A DNA stretch of 38,048 nt from Marinobacter antarcticus (GTDB taxonomy: Bacteria; Pseudomonadota; Gammaproteobacteria; Pseudomonadales; Oleiphilaceae), in contig NZ_DRGY01000118.1 in the NCBI RefSeq assembly GCF_011049865.1, forward strand, positions 1 to 38,048. Reading direction: 5' to 3'. Below are positions 25,530 to 33,873 of this stretch, piece after piece. The notes under the pieces are model-generated. The model was not told where the DNA came from, searched no databases, and was given only the letters and a program-made list of their open reading frames with translations. The position numbers were made by a program, and so were the translations under genes. Numbering within the stretch: position 1 is the stretch's first letter; the number at the start of each line of letters is the position of its first letter.

Positions 25530-27167
25530 TTAAGGGCTCTGGAGTTCCTTCAATCGCTTATATAAATACGAACGCGATACCCCAAGCTCTTCTGACACAC
25601 GTTTTTTATTGTCGTTATGTCGTGCCATAGCATCACTGATTTTCTCTAGCTCCACCCTTTCCAGCGTGTCTTTGAGGGCTTCACCGTTCTTTGTTTGAGT
25701 AGGCGGCCTGTTAGCTGAATATTCGTTGGAGAAAATCTCTGATGGTCGAAAATCATCGACCTCCAGTTCTTCTCCTTCGGCGAAGATAAGGGCTCTTTCT
25801 ACCTCATGCTGTAGTTGCCGGACATTGCCAGGCCAAGGGCGGCTCTGCATGTAGCGATAGACAGAGGGGTTGACCCTCATGACCGGTGTCCTTTGACGAT
25901 TTGAGAAGGAACGGATGAAATGCTGAACAAGCATTGGTATATCTTCCAGTCTTTCTCGTAAGGGCGGTGCTCTGAGAGTTACTCCGCTGATGCGATAATA
26001 AAGGTCGAGCCGAAACTGATCGGTATCTAGCATGCTGGTCAGGTCACGATTGGTTGCCGCGATCAACCGAAAGTCCGACTGCTTGGGTTCATCCCCCCCG
26101 ACACGTTCAAAAGAGCCATCTTGTAAGACACGTAAAAGTTTGACCTGCATGTCGAATGGCATTTCGCCAATTTCATCCAGAAACAGACTGCTATCATGAG
26201 CTGCTTCAAATTTGCCCTTTCGCCCTTTCTTCTTTGCCCCGGTAAAAGCCCCAGGCTCATACCCAAAGAGTTCACTTTCCACCAAACTCTCGGGTAAGGC
26301 TCCCGCATTTACCATAATCATCTGCTTGTCGCGCCGCATACTGAGGCGGTGAATGGCATGGGCGACCAACTCCTTCCCTGTACCGCTTTCGCCGATGATC
26401 AGGATGGGTATATCCAAGGATGCAACTTTCGTCATATCCGACTTCAGCTGACGAATTGCTTTGCTGTCACCAATGATGTCTTCAATGCCATAAGTGCGAT
26501 TGCGGAGAAAGGACGCTTCGCGTTTATAAAATTCAACTTCATTGCGAAGTGAAGCGATTTCGCTGCTCATTGCCAGTAGCTGTTCAGGACCTTTGAACAT
26601 GATTCGACCAATAGCGCCAACAACCTTTCCGCTGCTGTGGATCGGAAGCCTGCTCACAATCCGGTTACTCGAGAGCATTTTTTGCATATGGCCAATTTCC
26701 GGCTTTCCGGTGCGAGCCACAATGTGTAGGCGAGTATTCTCAATAACTTCAGTGACATGACGTCCAGTAGCTTCTCCCCGGAAAAGTCCAAAGAATTTTT
26801 CATGGACGGGGCTTAAATAAACAATGCGCCCTTCATTGTCAGTAACGGTCATGCCGTCAAATGCATTGTTGAGCAAGTGGTTCAGAATGTCTGGCGCGAT
26901 ATCCACCGCCGCCAGGAAGTCAATCAGCGTGCTCGCAGAAGAGGCTTCCTGAATGAAAGCTGCGGTGAGTCCTTCCGCTATCGGGGCTACGGTGGCAATA
27001 CATTGCGTAGAGCCCGCCTGGATCCCCGAAATCTGCCTTTTACCTTTAATTACTTCCTGGCGAATTTTCTCGACCACTTCGGCTGAATTTCCCAAGCCCG
27101 CAGTGAAAGCAGAATCGCCCCCTTTATCAAGAACGATCAGGCCGTAGTTTTGTTCGTGGCTAGGCAT
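25530..27167 (-). CDS. Sigma-54-dependent transcriptional activator (PAS, AAA+, Fis-type HTH)
   Basis: This 545-residue enhancer-binding protein has an N-terminal sensory part (1-95, no family recognised), a PAS domain (about 97-195, FDGMTVTDNEGRIVYLSP), then an AAA+ domain: Walker A GESGTGKE 259-266, sigma-54 contact loop GAFTGA 306-311, Walker B LFLDEIGE 328-335 and the arginine-finger region near 385-400. A Fis-type HTH closes it (KKRVSEELGVSRSYLYKRLKEL). There is no receiver domain, so a small ligand such as an acyl-CoA or organic acid is likely. It is divergent from the acyl-CoA operon with 229 bases between, and that operon carries a -24/-12 promoter, so it is the probable activator. 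Confidence 0.92.
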   Translation of the reverse strand: MPSHEQNYGLIVLDKGGDSAFTAGLGNSAEVVEKIRQEVIKGKRQISGIQAGSTQCIATVAPIAEGLTAAFIQEASSASTLIDFLAAVDIAPDILNHLLNNAFDGMTVTDNEGRIVYLSPVHEKFFGLFRGEATGRHVTEVIENTRLHIVARTGKPEIGHMQKMLSSNRIVSRLPIHSSGKVVGAIGRIMFKGPEQLLAMSSEIASLRNEVEFYKREASFLRNRTYGIEDIIGDSKAIRQLKSDMTKVASLDIPILIIGESGTGKELVAHAIHRLSMRRDKQMIMVNAGALPESLVESELFGYEPGAFTGAKKKGRKGKFEAAHDSSLFLDEIGEMPFDMQVKLLRVLQDGSFERVGGDEPKQSDFRLIAATNRDLTSMLDTDQFRLDLYYRISGVTLRAPPLRERLEDIPMLVQHFIRSFSNRQRTPVMRVNPSVYRYMQSRPWPGNVRQLQHEVERALIFAEGEELEVDDFRPSEIFSNEYSANRPPTQTKNGEALKDTLERVELEKISDAMARHNDNKKRVSEELGVSRSYLYKRLKELQSP

Positions 27168-27344
27168 CAGTTTGACCCTCTTCTTTAGCGATCCATTAGG
27201 TAGCCTGCTAATTTTATTGTTAACAGTGAACAGAGACTCTGAGTGTTTTCAATAAATACACATGTGCGCGCGAGTAGGCAACACGCGCTGGCGCCATCAT
27301 TCATGAAATTATGATAACTTATTGGTTTAAAATAAAAATAAATA

Positions 27345-27360
27345 TTGGCATCCTTTTTGC
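27345..27360 (+). promoter_or_regulatory. Sigma-54 (-24/-12) promoter of the acyl-CoA operon
   Basis: TTGGCATCCTTTTTGC has the invariant GG (27347-27348) and GC (27359-27360) separated by exactly ten bases, as RpoN promoters require. Transcription would begin near 27372, 25 bases before the first ATG, with AAGAGGA (27382-27388) as ribosome site. The region upstream (27168-27344) is AT-rich and should hold the activator sites; an imperfect palindrome ATTCATGAAAT near 27300 is one weak candidate. Confidence 0.85.
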
Positions 27361-27396
27361 TTTTTATAAATTCTTAAAGCAAAGAGGATCTGTTTT

Positions 27397-28647
27397 ATGT
27401 TGCCGTTAGAGAGTTTGCCGGTGCAAACGTGTGGCGAAGGCGTCACTTGGCTTGAGGGGGTCAAGGTTCTCGACCTCACCACATCCATTGCTGGACCTGT
27501 GGCTACAATGCTCCTCGCCGACCTTGGTGCTGATGTCCTGAAAGTAGAACGTCCGGGAGGTGGTGATGATACCCGCCATTGGGGGCCGCCAGATCTGGAC
27601 GGTGAATCGCTCTGGTTTCTCAGTGCCAATCGGAACAAGCGTAGTGTCGTGCTTAATTTTATTGATCCGGCGGGTCGGCGTGTTCTTGAGCAGCTGATCG
27701 AGCGAGCTGACGTTGTTGTTGTTAACAGTATCTTGCGTACTCAGCAAAAGCTCGGGATTGATTATGAAAGCCTGGTCAAGATCAATCCTAAGCTGGTGTT
27801 TGTATCAATTACCGGTTTCGGTTTGACGGGGGAGCGTGCTAACTGGACGTGCTACGACCTCATTGCCGAGGGGTACAGCGGGGTTATGGACTTGACCGGA
27901 GAATCCGATTCTGCACCTCAGAAAATCGGCGCGCCGGCTGCCGACATGCTGGCAGCGGTTGATGCGGCTTATGCCACGGTAGGTGCGCTTTTCGATGCGA
28001 TGAGGACCGGTAGATCCCATAAGCTGGATATTTCGCTCGTTGGTAGTATGACTCGTTTCCTGTCGCCCCGGATTATGTCTTATCTCGGTTCCGGTGAGGT
28101 GCCGCGGCGAAGTGGTGGAACCGACAGTGTGATTGCTGTCTATCAAGCGTTTGATACAGCTGATTATCCGATAACGCTCGGGTTAGGTAACGATGGTATC
28201 TGGAAGCGCTTTTGGAAGGTGCTCGGGCGCCCGGAGAAAGCAGCAGATTCGTCGCGAGGGAGTAATGCCGGCCGTCGGACGCAGCGAGCCGCAATTGTTA
28301 ATGAAATTCAGGAGGTCCTGATCGGTAAATCCAGATCGTATTGGCTGGATTTGTTCCGTGGTGCAGGTATTCCTGCGGGCCCAATCAACAGCGTTGATCA
28401 ATTGGTGGAAGATGAATACTTCCAGGCCAATGGCATGTTTTATAGGGTGGCAAGCGGCTCTTCCACCATTCCTCAGGTAGGTTCGGCAATGAGGCTAGAT
28501 GATAGCACGGAAACTCTGCGTTCTTTGCCTCCACGCCTGGGGCAGCATACAGGAGAAGTACTGCAAAGCCTGGGGTATGGTCAGAGCGAGATTCACCAGC
28601 TTTGTGAAGAGGGTGTTATTGAAATTTTTCAGTATGTTACGCAATAA
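27397..28647 (+). CDS. Family III CoA transferase (CaiB/BaiF type), first gene of the operon
   Basis: This 416-residue CaiB-type protein would move CoA between carboxylic acids. The family's N-terminal block is GVKVLDLTTSIAGPVATMLLADLGADVLKVERPGGGD (21-57). The catalytic aspartate is D154 in CYDLIAEGYSG, and SITGFGLTG precedes it. A 17-residue extension precedes the conserved start. It begins 25 bases after the predicted sigma-54 start point. With a CoA ligase in the same operon, it may recycle CoA from a late intermediate such as a dicarboxyl-CoA, or provide ATP-free activation. Substrates are not readable from sequence. Confidence 0.9.
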   Translation: MLPLESLPVQTCGEGVTWLEGVKVLDLTTSIAGPVATMLLADLGADVLKVERPGGGDDTRHWGPPDLDGESLWFLSANRNKRSVVLNFIDPAGRRVLEQLIERADVVVVNSILRTQQKLGIDYESLVKINPKLVFVSITGFGLTGERANWTCYDLIAEGYSGVMDLTGESDSAPQKIGAPAADMLAAVDAAYATVGALFDAMRTGRSHKLDISLVGSMTRFLSPRIMSYLGSGEVPRRSGGTDSVIAVYQAFDTADYPITLGLGNDGIWKRFWKVLGRPEKAADSSRGSNAGRRTQRAAIVNEIQEVLIGKSRSYWLDLFRGAGIPAGPINSVDQLVEDEYFQANGMFYRVASGSSTIPQVGSAMRLDDSTETLRSLPPRLGQHTGEVLQSLGYGQSEIHQLCEEGVIEIFQYVTQ

Positions 28648-28680
28648 AATATTTAATACATTTCCAGGAGATCTGCTCTT

Positions 28681-29460
28681 ATGACTTACAACACTATTCT
28701 TTACCGTGAAGAAGGCCCAATTGCGAAGATTACCCTGAATCGTCCTGATGATGGAAACATGTTCAACGCTGAAATGTGCCAGGAGCTGCGTACGTGCCTG
28801 GATGAGATTGGACGTGAAACCCGTACCCGAGTGGTAGTTTTGACTGGAGCTGGTGACAAGTTCTTCTGTATCGGTGGGCGTAAAGACGGCATGGAAGACA
28901 GCCTGATGTATGCGGGTGTACTGCCAACGCTTGAGATGTACGAGGCCATAGAGCGAATTCAGAAACCCGTGATCGCATCCGTCAATGGTTACGCCGTTGG
29001 TGGCGGCAACGTTCTGCAGGTGGTGTGTGACCTTACCATTTCCAAGGAAAGCGCCATGTTCCGTCAGGTTGGTCCCATGGTGGGGAGTTTTGATGCTGGT
29101 TACGGTACGTGGTTCCTGGAAGACCTAGTTGGTAAGAAAAAGGCGAAAGAGATCTGGTTCGCGAATCCGAAACTGTCTGCACAGGAAGCGCTTGAACTGG
29201 GAATGATTAACAAAGTGGTGCCGGATGATCAGTTGGAAGAGGAAACGACCAAGTGGGCCCTGACTATTGCCGAGCGCGGCAGTTTTGCACTTGCTTCCCT
29301 GAAATCTGCGTTCAATGCCCGTCATGGCGGTGTCGGTGGGCTGGCGCGCATGGCGCACGATCTGTTACTGCGCACCTACTTGCAAACGGAAGAATCTAAA
29401 GAACTTTCTGATTCCTTTGCAAACCGTCGTTCTCCAGACAGTAAAAAGTTCGGTCACTGA
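28681..29460 (+). CDS. Crotonase-fold ring hydrolase of the MenB/BadI type
   Basis: This 259-residue crotonase-superfamily protein resembles BadI (2-ketocyclohexanecarboxyl-CoA hydrolase) and MenB more than ordinary hydratases. Signs are the KPVIASVNGYAVGGGN block, CDLTISKESAMFRQVGP, VGSFDAGYG with S136 and D138 at the MenB/BadI catalytic positions, KKKAKEIWF, and a C-terminal arm with YLQTEES. The two glutamates of hydratases are absent. BadI adds water to a cyclic beta-keto acyl-CoA and opens the ring to a dicarboxyl-CoA. The C-terminal tyrosine (Y233) may be offset by one residue from the usual family position. The neighbours supply the preceding steps, which supports ring cleavage here. 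Confidence 0.8.
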   Translation: MTYNTILYREEGPIAKITLNRPDDGNMFNAEMCQELRTCLDEIGRETRTRVVVLTGAGDKFFCIGGRKDGMEDSLMYAGVLPTLEMYEAIERIQKPVIASVNGYAVGGGNVLQVVCDLTISKESAMFRQVGPMVGSFDAGYGTWFLEDLVGKKKAKEIWFANPKLSAQEALELGMINKVVPDDQLEEETTKWALTIAERGSFALASLKSAFNARHGGVGGLARMAHDLLLRTYLQTEESKELSDSFANRRSPDSKKFGH

Positions 29461-29480
29461 TCGCTGGAAAGGGATAAGCC

Positions 29481-31172
29481 ATGAAACCGTTACTTACATT
29501 ACATAACCCGGCGGTTGCGAAGAAGTTCTACAACGACGGTTACTGGACATCGGACACAATGTATTCGCTGCTGCGGAAACACGCGAGTCGGCAGCCCGAT
29601 TCGTGGGCTGTGCGTGACAGTCAGCGCCGCCTGAGTTTTGGTCAGCTCGTGGAGGCGGTCGATACTTTGGCAGCGCGGTTGCACAACCATGGCCTGGTAT
29701 CTGGCGACCGTGTGTGTGTCTGGCTCCCGAACTGTGTTGAGTCGATCGTTGTGTTCCTGGCATGCGCCCGCAACGGGTACGTGTGTAACCCGTCCTTGCA
29801 TCAGAACTACACAGTGGCCGAGGTTGTTCGTAATCTCGAGAGGCTGCGGGCACGAGTTCTGTTTGTGAAACCCGGATATGGGACGGACGCGAAAACCTGT
29901 GACATCTTTTCCGCTGCCAGGCAGGTCGCAGAATTGTGTTACATCGTCACCGTCGGCGAACCGGGGCACGATGACGATTTTGGTCTGAGGTTTGAGCCGT
30001 CATCCGATGACGATACGGGAGAGTTGCCTGATTGTGACCCGAACCCGGATAAAGTGGTTTATCTCGCGTTTACGTCGGGCACTACGGGTGATCCCAAGGG
30101 CGTGATGCATAGTGATAATACGCTCTTGGCCAATGGTCGCGGCATGGTGGCCGATTGGCAGTTAAGCCCGGTTGATGTGATGTTTACGCTCAGCCCGTTG
30201 AGCCATCACATTGGCACAGTGGCCCTTGAGCAGTTCCTTGTGTCGGGTTGTGAGCTGGTCGTCAATGATCTTCCTTACAGGCAATCGCCGATTGACTGGA
30301 TTTCCGAGACAGGGGCGACTTACGTCATGGGCGTGCCAACCCACGCCATGGATATTCTGACGGAATTGAGGAAGCGCGGAGCAAAGTCGTTGGGTAAAAC
30401 GCAGACGTTTTACATGGCGGGAGCGCCAATTCCGAAAAGCGTAGCTGAAGCGTTTCTTGAACTGGGGGTTAAGCCGCAGAATGTCTATGGTATGACCGAA
30501 AACGGTTCGCACCAGTATACGCGTCCGGAGGACGATGTTGGCACCATTGTATCGAGTTGCGGTGAGGCATGTCCGGGGTATGAAACGGCCATCTGGGACG
30601 CGGCAAATCCCAATATTCGCCTGGGTCCCGGCGAAATTGGTGAAATTGGTACCCGTGGGGCCCTCCTCATGCTCGGGTACTACGATAATCAGCGAGCGAC
30701 AGAGGATTCCTTCAATACCAGTGGCTGGTTCCTGAGTGGTGATCTGGGATGGCTGGATGAGCACGGTTGTCTGCATGTTGTCGGGCGCAAGAAAGATTTG
30801 ATCATCCGGGGTGGGCACAATATTCACCCCTCCCATATTGAGTCGATTGCGGTTCGCTACCCGGCAGTACAGTCGGTTGCGGTTATTCCCGTGCCGGATG
30901 AGCGTCTGGGGGAAAAGGTCTGCCTGGTTGTTATCCCCGCCTCCGAACGGGAGCTTGATCCGCAAGACCTGTTGGCCTTTCTTCACGCTCAGGGCCTGTC
31001 CAAGTATGACATGCCTGAATACTACGTCACCTTGCCCAGTTTCCCGATGACTGCCAGTGGAAAAATTCTCAAACGTACACTGGCTGACTGGGTCCGTAAG
31101 GGTGAGTTGGAGCTGGCTCCCATCCGTTGGGCGGAGCCTGGGACGCAAAGGGAGGCCTCCAATGACCGTTGA
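29481..31172 (+). CDS. AMP-forming acyl-CoA ligase, AliA (cyclohexanecarboxylate-CoA ligase)-like
   Basis: This 563-residue ANL-family ligase has TSGTTGDPKG (198-207), the adenine motif YGMTE (336-340), SGDLG (419-423), hinge GRKKD (435-439) and the C-terminal catalytic lysine K528 in SGKILKR. The segment FYMAGAPIPKSVAEAFLELG followed by NVYGMTENGSHQYT resembles what I recall of AliA and related alicyclic or aromatic acid ligases. It would activate the incoming acid with ATP and CoA in the cytoplasm, the first committed step. It starts 20 bases after the ring hydrolase and overlaps the next gene by 11 bases. Confidence 0.85.
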   Translation: MKPLLTLHNPAVAKKFYNDGYWTSDTMYSLLRKHASRQPDSWAVRDSQRRLSFGQLVEAVDTLAARLHNHGLVSGDRVCVWLPNCVESIVVFLACARNGYVCNPSLHQNYTVAEVVRNLERLRARVLFVKPGYGTDAKTCDIFSAARQVAELCYIVTVGEPGHDDDFGLRFEPSSDDDTGELPDCDPNPDKVVYLAFTSGTTGDPKGVMHSDNTLLANGRGMVADWQLSPVDVMFTLSPLSHHIGTVALEQFLVSGCELVVNDLPYRQSPIDWISETGATYVMGVPTHAMDILTELRKRGAKSLGKTQTFYMAGAPIPKSVAEAFLELGVKPQNVYGMTENGSHQYTRPEDDVGTIVSSCGEACPGYETAIWDAANPNIRLGPGEIGEIGTRGALLMLGYYDNQRATEDSFNTSGWFLSGDLGWLDEHGCLHVVGRKKDLIIRGGHNIHPSHIESIAVRYPAVQSVAVIPVPDERLGEKVCLVVIPASERELDPQDLLAFLHAQGLSKYDMPEYYVTLPSFPMTASGKILKRTLADWVRKGELELAPIRWAEPGTQREASNDR

Positions 31173-31929
31173 GCTATCATATTTTGAAGAATTTGCGGTT
31201 ATTCGACTGAATCGGCCGGAGGCTCTGAATGCTTTGAGCTTCGCGATCATCCGTGAGCTGGACGTGGTCATTGAGGAAGTTGCCACCAGTAATGCCAGAG
31301 CTGCTCTGATCATTGGCGAGGGCGAAAAATCTTTTTGTGCTGGCGCGGATATCAAAGAGTTGATGGGTCGTTCAATAAGCGAGCAAAAGCAGGGGGCGGA
31401 GCTGGGGCAACGTGTGTTCCACAAACTGTCGCTACTGCCTATGCCAACGGTTGCCATTATCAATGGTTTTGCGTTTGGCGGCGGACTGGAGCTGGCACTT
31501 GCCTGTACGTTCCGGCTTGCAACGGAGAACGCCCGGATGGCCCTGCCGGAGATCAAGCTGGGCCTGATTCCCGGGTATGGCGGAACGCAACGATTGCCTC
31601 GTGTAGTTGGTGAGTCGAGGGCTCTGGAGCTGATTATGACGGGCCGTGTCGTTAAACCGGAAGAGGCTGAGCGAATCGGGCTGGTGAACCGGGTGATCAA
31701 GGGGGATCCCCTTGACTCTGGTGCAAGTTTCGCCCGTGAATTTTCAGGGTTCGGAATGCTGGCTCTGGGTTATGCCCGCGAAGCCGTCCAGCGCGCATTG
31801 GACCTGCCGGTTTCGGAGGGCCTGAAAGTGGAGGCCGATCTTTCTACTCTCGCCTATCAGACGGAAGATGCTGCCGAAGGTATGGAAGCCTTCGTTGCGA
31901 AGCGTAATCCCGAGTTTAAGGACTATTGA
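31162..31929 (+). CDS. Enoyl-CoA hydratase (BadK-like)
   Basis: This is a 255-residue crotonase with both hydratase glutamates, E110 in FAFGGGLE and E130 in MALPE, exactly 20 residues apart. The oxyanion block FCAGADIKEL and IPGYGGTQRLPR are standard. The ATG at 31162 is preferred: GGGAGG stands before it and it begins the conserved domain (MTVELSYFEEFAVIRLNRPE); the frame is open further upstream but overlaps the ligase. In the proposed pathway it hydrates the ring double bond of a cycloalkene carboxyl-CoA to the 2-hydroxy compound. It could equally serve ordinary beta-oxidation. The next gene starts one base after its stop. Confidence 0.9.
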   Translation: MTVELSYFEEFAVIRLNRPEALNALSFAIIRELDVVIEEVATSNARAALIIGEGEKSFCAGADIKELMGRSISEQKQGAELGQRVFHKLSLLPMPTVAIINGFAFGGGLELALACTFRLATENARMALPEIKLGLIPGYGGTQRLPRVVGESRALELIMTGRVVKPEEAERIGLVNRVIKGDPLDSGASFAREFSGFGMLALGYAREAVQRALDLPVSEGLKVEADLSTLAYQTEDAAEGMEAFVAKRNPEFKDY

Positions 31930-31930
31930 T

Positions 31931-32674
31931 ATGGAGAATGAAAAAGTAATTATCGTCACTGGCGGGAGTCGGGGTATCGGCTCCTCCATCGTCCGTAATC
32001 TGGCTACCCGAGGGTATCAAGTAGCCTGCATCAGCCGAAAAGGGCAGGGGGTGGAAGATGCTGAGGTTGACTACACCAGCAAGGATCGGATCAAGGCCTA
32101 TGCCTGTGATGTTACAGACCATCAGGCATTGGTCAGAACGGTCGAACAGATTGCTTCGGATCATAATGGCATTGGCGGTCTGGTGAACAATGCAGGTATT
32201 CATCTCGATGGTCCGAGTACCAGTTTCGAAGTAGAGAAATTCAATATCGTGTTGGGTACGAATGTGATCGGGCCATTCGTGTTGGCTCAAATCGTCCATC
32301 CGTACCTGTGTGAGAAGGGTGGTCTGATCGTGAGTATCGGCTCTTTCTATGATCGGGCGGGTGTGCCGAAAAATGCCGCGTATTGCGCGTCCAAGGCGGC
32401 GATCGCGGCGGTGTCCCGGTGCCTGGCGGTGGAGTGGGCGCGGGATAATATCCGGGTGGTGAATATCGCTCCGGGCTTTGTCGAAACCGATCTGAACCGA
32501 GACTATCTGGAGCATGAAAAGTTCCAGGAGTATTTGCGTTCAAGGATTCCGATGAAGAGACCTGCTCAGCCAGAGGAAGTCGGGCAGTTGGTGGGTGCGT
32601 TATTTTCCGAAAACATGCCGTTCCTTACGGGTGAAACCATCTATCTCGATGGCGGCCAGGGAATCCTCTTGTAA
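31931..32674 (+). CDS. Short-chain dehydrogenase/reductase (BadH-like)
   Basis: This is a 247-residue classical SDR with cofactor motif TGGSRGIG (10-17), NNAG (86-89), catalytic S138-Y151-K155 in GSFYDRAG and YCASK, and the C-terminal ETIYLDGGQG. The ATG at 31931 gives the normal N-terminus next to the Rossmann strand (MENEKVIIVTGG); longer starts would overlap the hydratase gene. In the alicyclic pathway BadH oxidizes 2-hydroxycyclohexanecarboxyl-CoA to the 2-keto form, the substrate of BadI. The fit between hydratase, SDR and ring hydrolase is the main reason for the pathway call. SDRs are versatile, so the substrate is inferred from context. Confidence 0.88.
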   Translation: MENEKVIIVTGGSRGIGSSIVRNLATRGYQVACISRKGQGVEDAEVDYTSKDRIKAYACDVTDHQALVRTVEQIASDHNGIGGLVNNAGIHLDGPSTSFEVEKFNIVLGTNVIGPFVLAQIVHPYLCEKGGLIVSIGSFYDRAGVPKNAAYCASKAAIAAVSRCLAVEWARDNIRVVNIAPGFVETDLNRDYLEHEKFQEYLRSRIPMKRPAQPEEVGQLVGALFSENMPFLTGETIYLDGGQGILL

Positions 32675-32696
32675 CCGACCTGAAACCGGAGCAGAC

Positions 32697-33863
32697 ATGA
32701 GCATTTTTAATCGTATCTGGAATTTGGATCGGCTGTCGCCAGAAGAGCGCATGCTGGTTAATTCCGTAACGGAGCTTTGTGAGGACAAGATTAAGCCTCG
32801 CGCTCAACACTACGACGTCACGGGCGAGTTTCCCTGGGACAACGTACATGCAATTAATGAGCTGGGCCTGAATGGTGTGTTTATTCCCGAGGAATATGGC
32901 GGGGCTGGTCTTTCCTTTTTCACCTATCTGCACTGCGTCAGGCTGATCAGTAGTGCCTGCGCTTCAACCGGGATTATCTGGGCAACCAATTGCCATGCGA
33001 TGAAGCCGGTGATTGATTTCGCGACCGAAGAACAAAAGCAGCGCCTGTTGCCCCGTATTGCCGAAGGAGGGCTGGCATCGTTGTGCATCACTGAGCCCTC
33101 AGCAGGCTCCGATGCTTTGGGTATGCGAACTCAGTTCAAGCCAGAGGGTGAGGACATCATCATTAACGGCGGCAAGACCTTTATTACTAATGGCGATGCA
33201 GCGGACCTCTATCTTGTTTTCGGTAAATGGAGTGAGATCAATGATCCAAGGAAGTCCATCTCGGTACTTGTTCTGGAGAAAGGTACCCCCGGTCTCGAGG
33301 TCGTTAGCAAAGAGGATAAAATGGGGCACCGTGCCTCCAGTACCTGCACCCTGTCTTTTGATGATTGCCGGGTACCGATGGCTAACCTGTTGTGTGAGCC
33401 GGGTGATGGCCTGAACGTCCTTCTGGCGTCATTGAATAAATCCCGCCCCAGTGTTGCCGCGCATGCACTGGGTATTGCCAGCGCCGCTTTTCAGGATGCC
33501 GTCGGATATATCAACGAGAGAAAACAGTCGGGACGCCGAATCCTGGAATTCCAAGGGATTCAATTCATGCTGGCGGATCTCGCGTCTGAACTGGCGCTCT
33601 GTGACAACTGGCTGATGCACGTTGCGGATCTCGTGGAAAGCGGTTCTACGGATTTTGCGACAGAGGCATCCATTGCCAAGCAACGTGCTTCTGATTTCGC
33701 AATGAAGATGACAACGGAGGCGGTTCAGTTATTCGGTGGTTATGGGTATTGCAGGGATTACCGGGTGGAACGGTTAATGCGCGATGCCAAGATCACCCAG
33801 ATATGGGAAGGAACCAACCAGGTTCATCGTCAGGTGATCGGTCGTAGTTTTTTGCAGCGTTAG
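32697..33863 (+). CDS. Acyl-CoA dehydrogenase (AliB-like role)
   Basis: This is a 388-residue FAD-dependent acyl-CoA dehydrogenase. It has an N-terminal helical domain, a middle beta domain with CITEPSAGSD and GGKTFITNG, a C-terminal domain with LFGGYGYCRDYRVERLMRDAK, and the catalytic glutamate E371 in QIWEGTNQVHR. The ATG at 32697 gives the usual family start; an in-frame upstream start would overlap the SDR gene. It would pass electrons to ETF and introduce the alpha-beta double bond. In the proposed route it makes the 1-ene-carboxyl-CoA that the hydratase uses. Only one such gene is visible, so later beta-oxidation steps would share it or use genes elsewhere. Confidence 0.9.
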   Translation: MSIFNRIWNLDRLSPEERMLVNSVTELCEDKIKPRAQHYDVTGEFPWDNVHAINELGLNGVFIPEEYGGAGLSFFTYLHCVRLISSACASTGIIWATNCHAMKPVIDFATEEQKQRLLPRIAEGGLASLCITEPSAGSDALGMRTQFKPEGEDIIINGGKTFITNGDAADLYLVFGKWSEINDPRKSISVLVLEKGTPGLEVVSKEDKMGHRASSTCTLSFDDCRVPMANLLCEPGDGLNVLLASLNKSRPSVAAHALGIASAAFQDAVGYINERKQSGRRILEFQGIQFMLADLASELALCDNWLMHVADLVESGSTDFATEASIAKQRASDFAMKMTTEAVQLFGGYGYCRDYRVERLMRDAKITQIWEGTNQVHRQVIGRSFLQR

Positions 33864-33873
33864 GAGATAATTA

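Noticed and set aside
30162..31700. Very long minus-strand open frame (512 codons) opposite the CoA ligase and hydratase
   Set aside because: It is antisense to two genes with complete catalytic motifs, has no recognisable domain or ribosome site, and reflects codon bias of the plus-strand genes.
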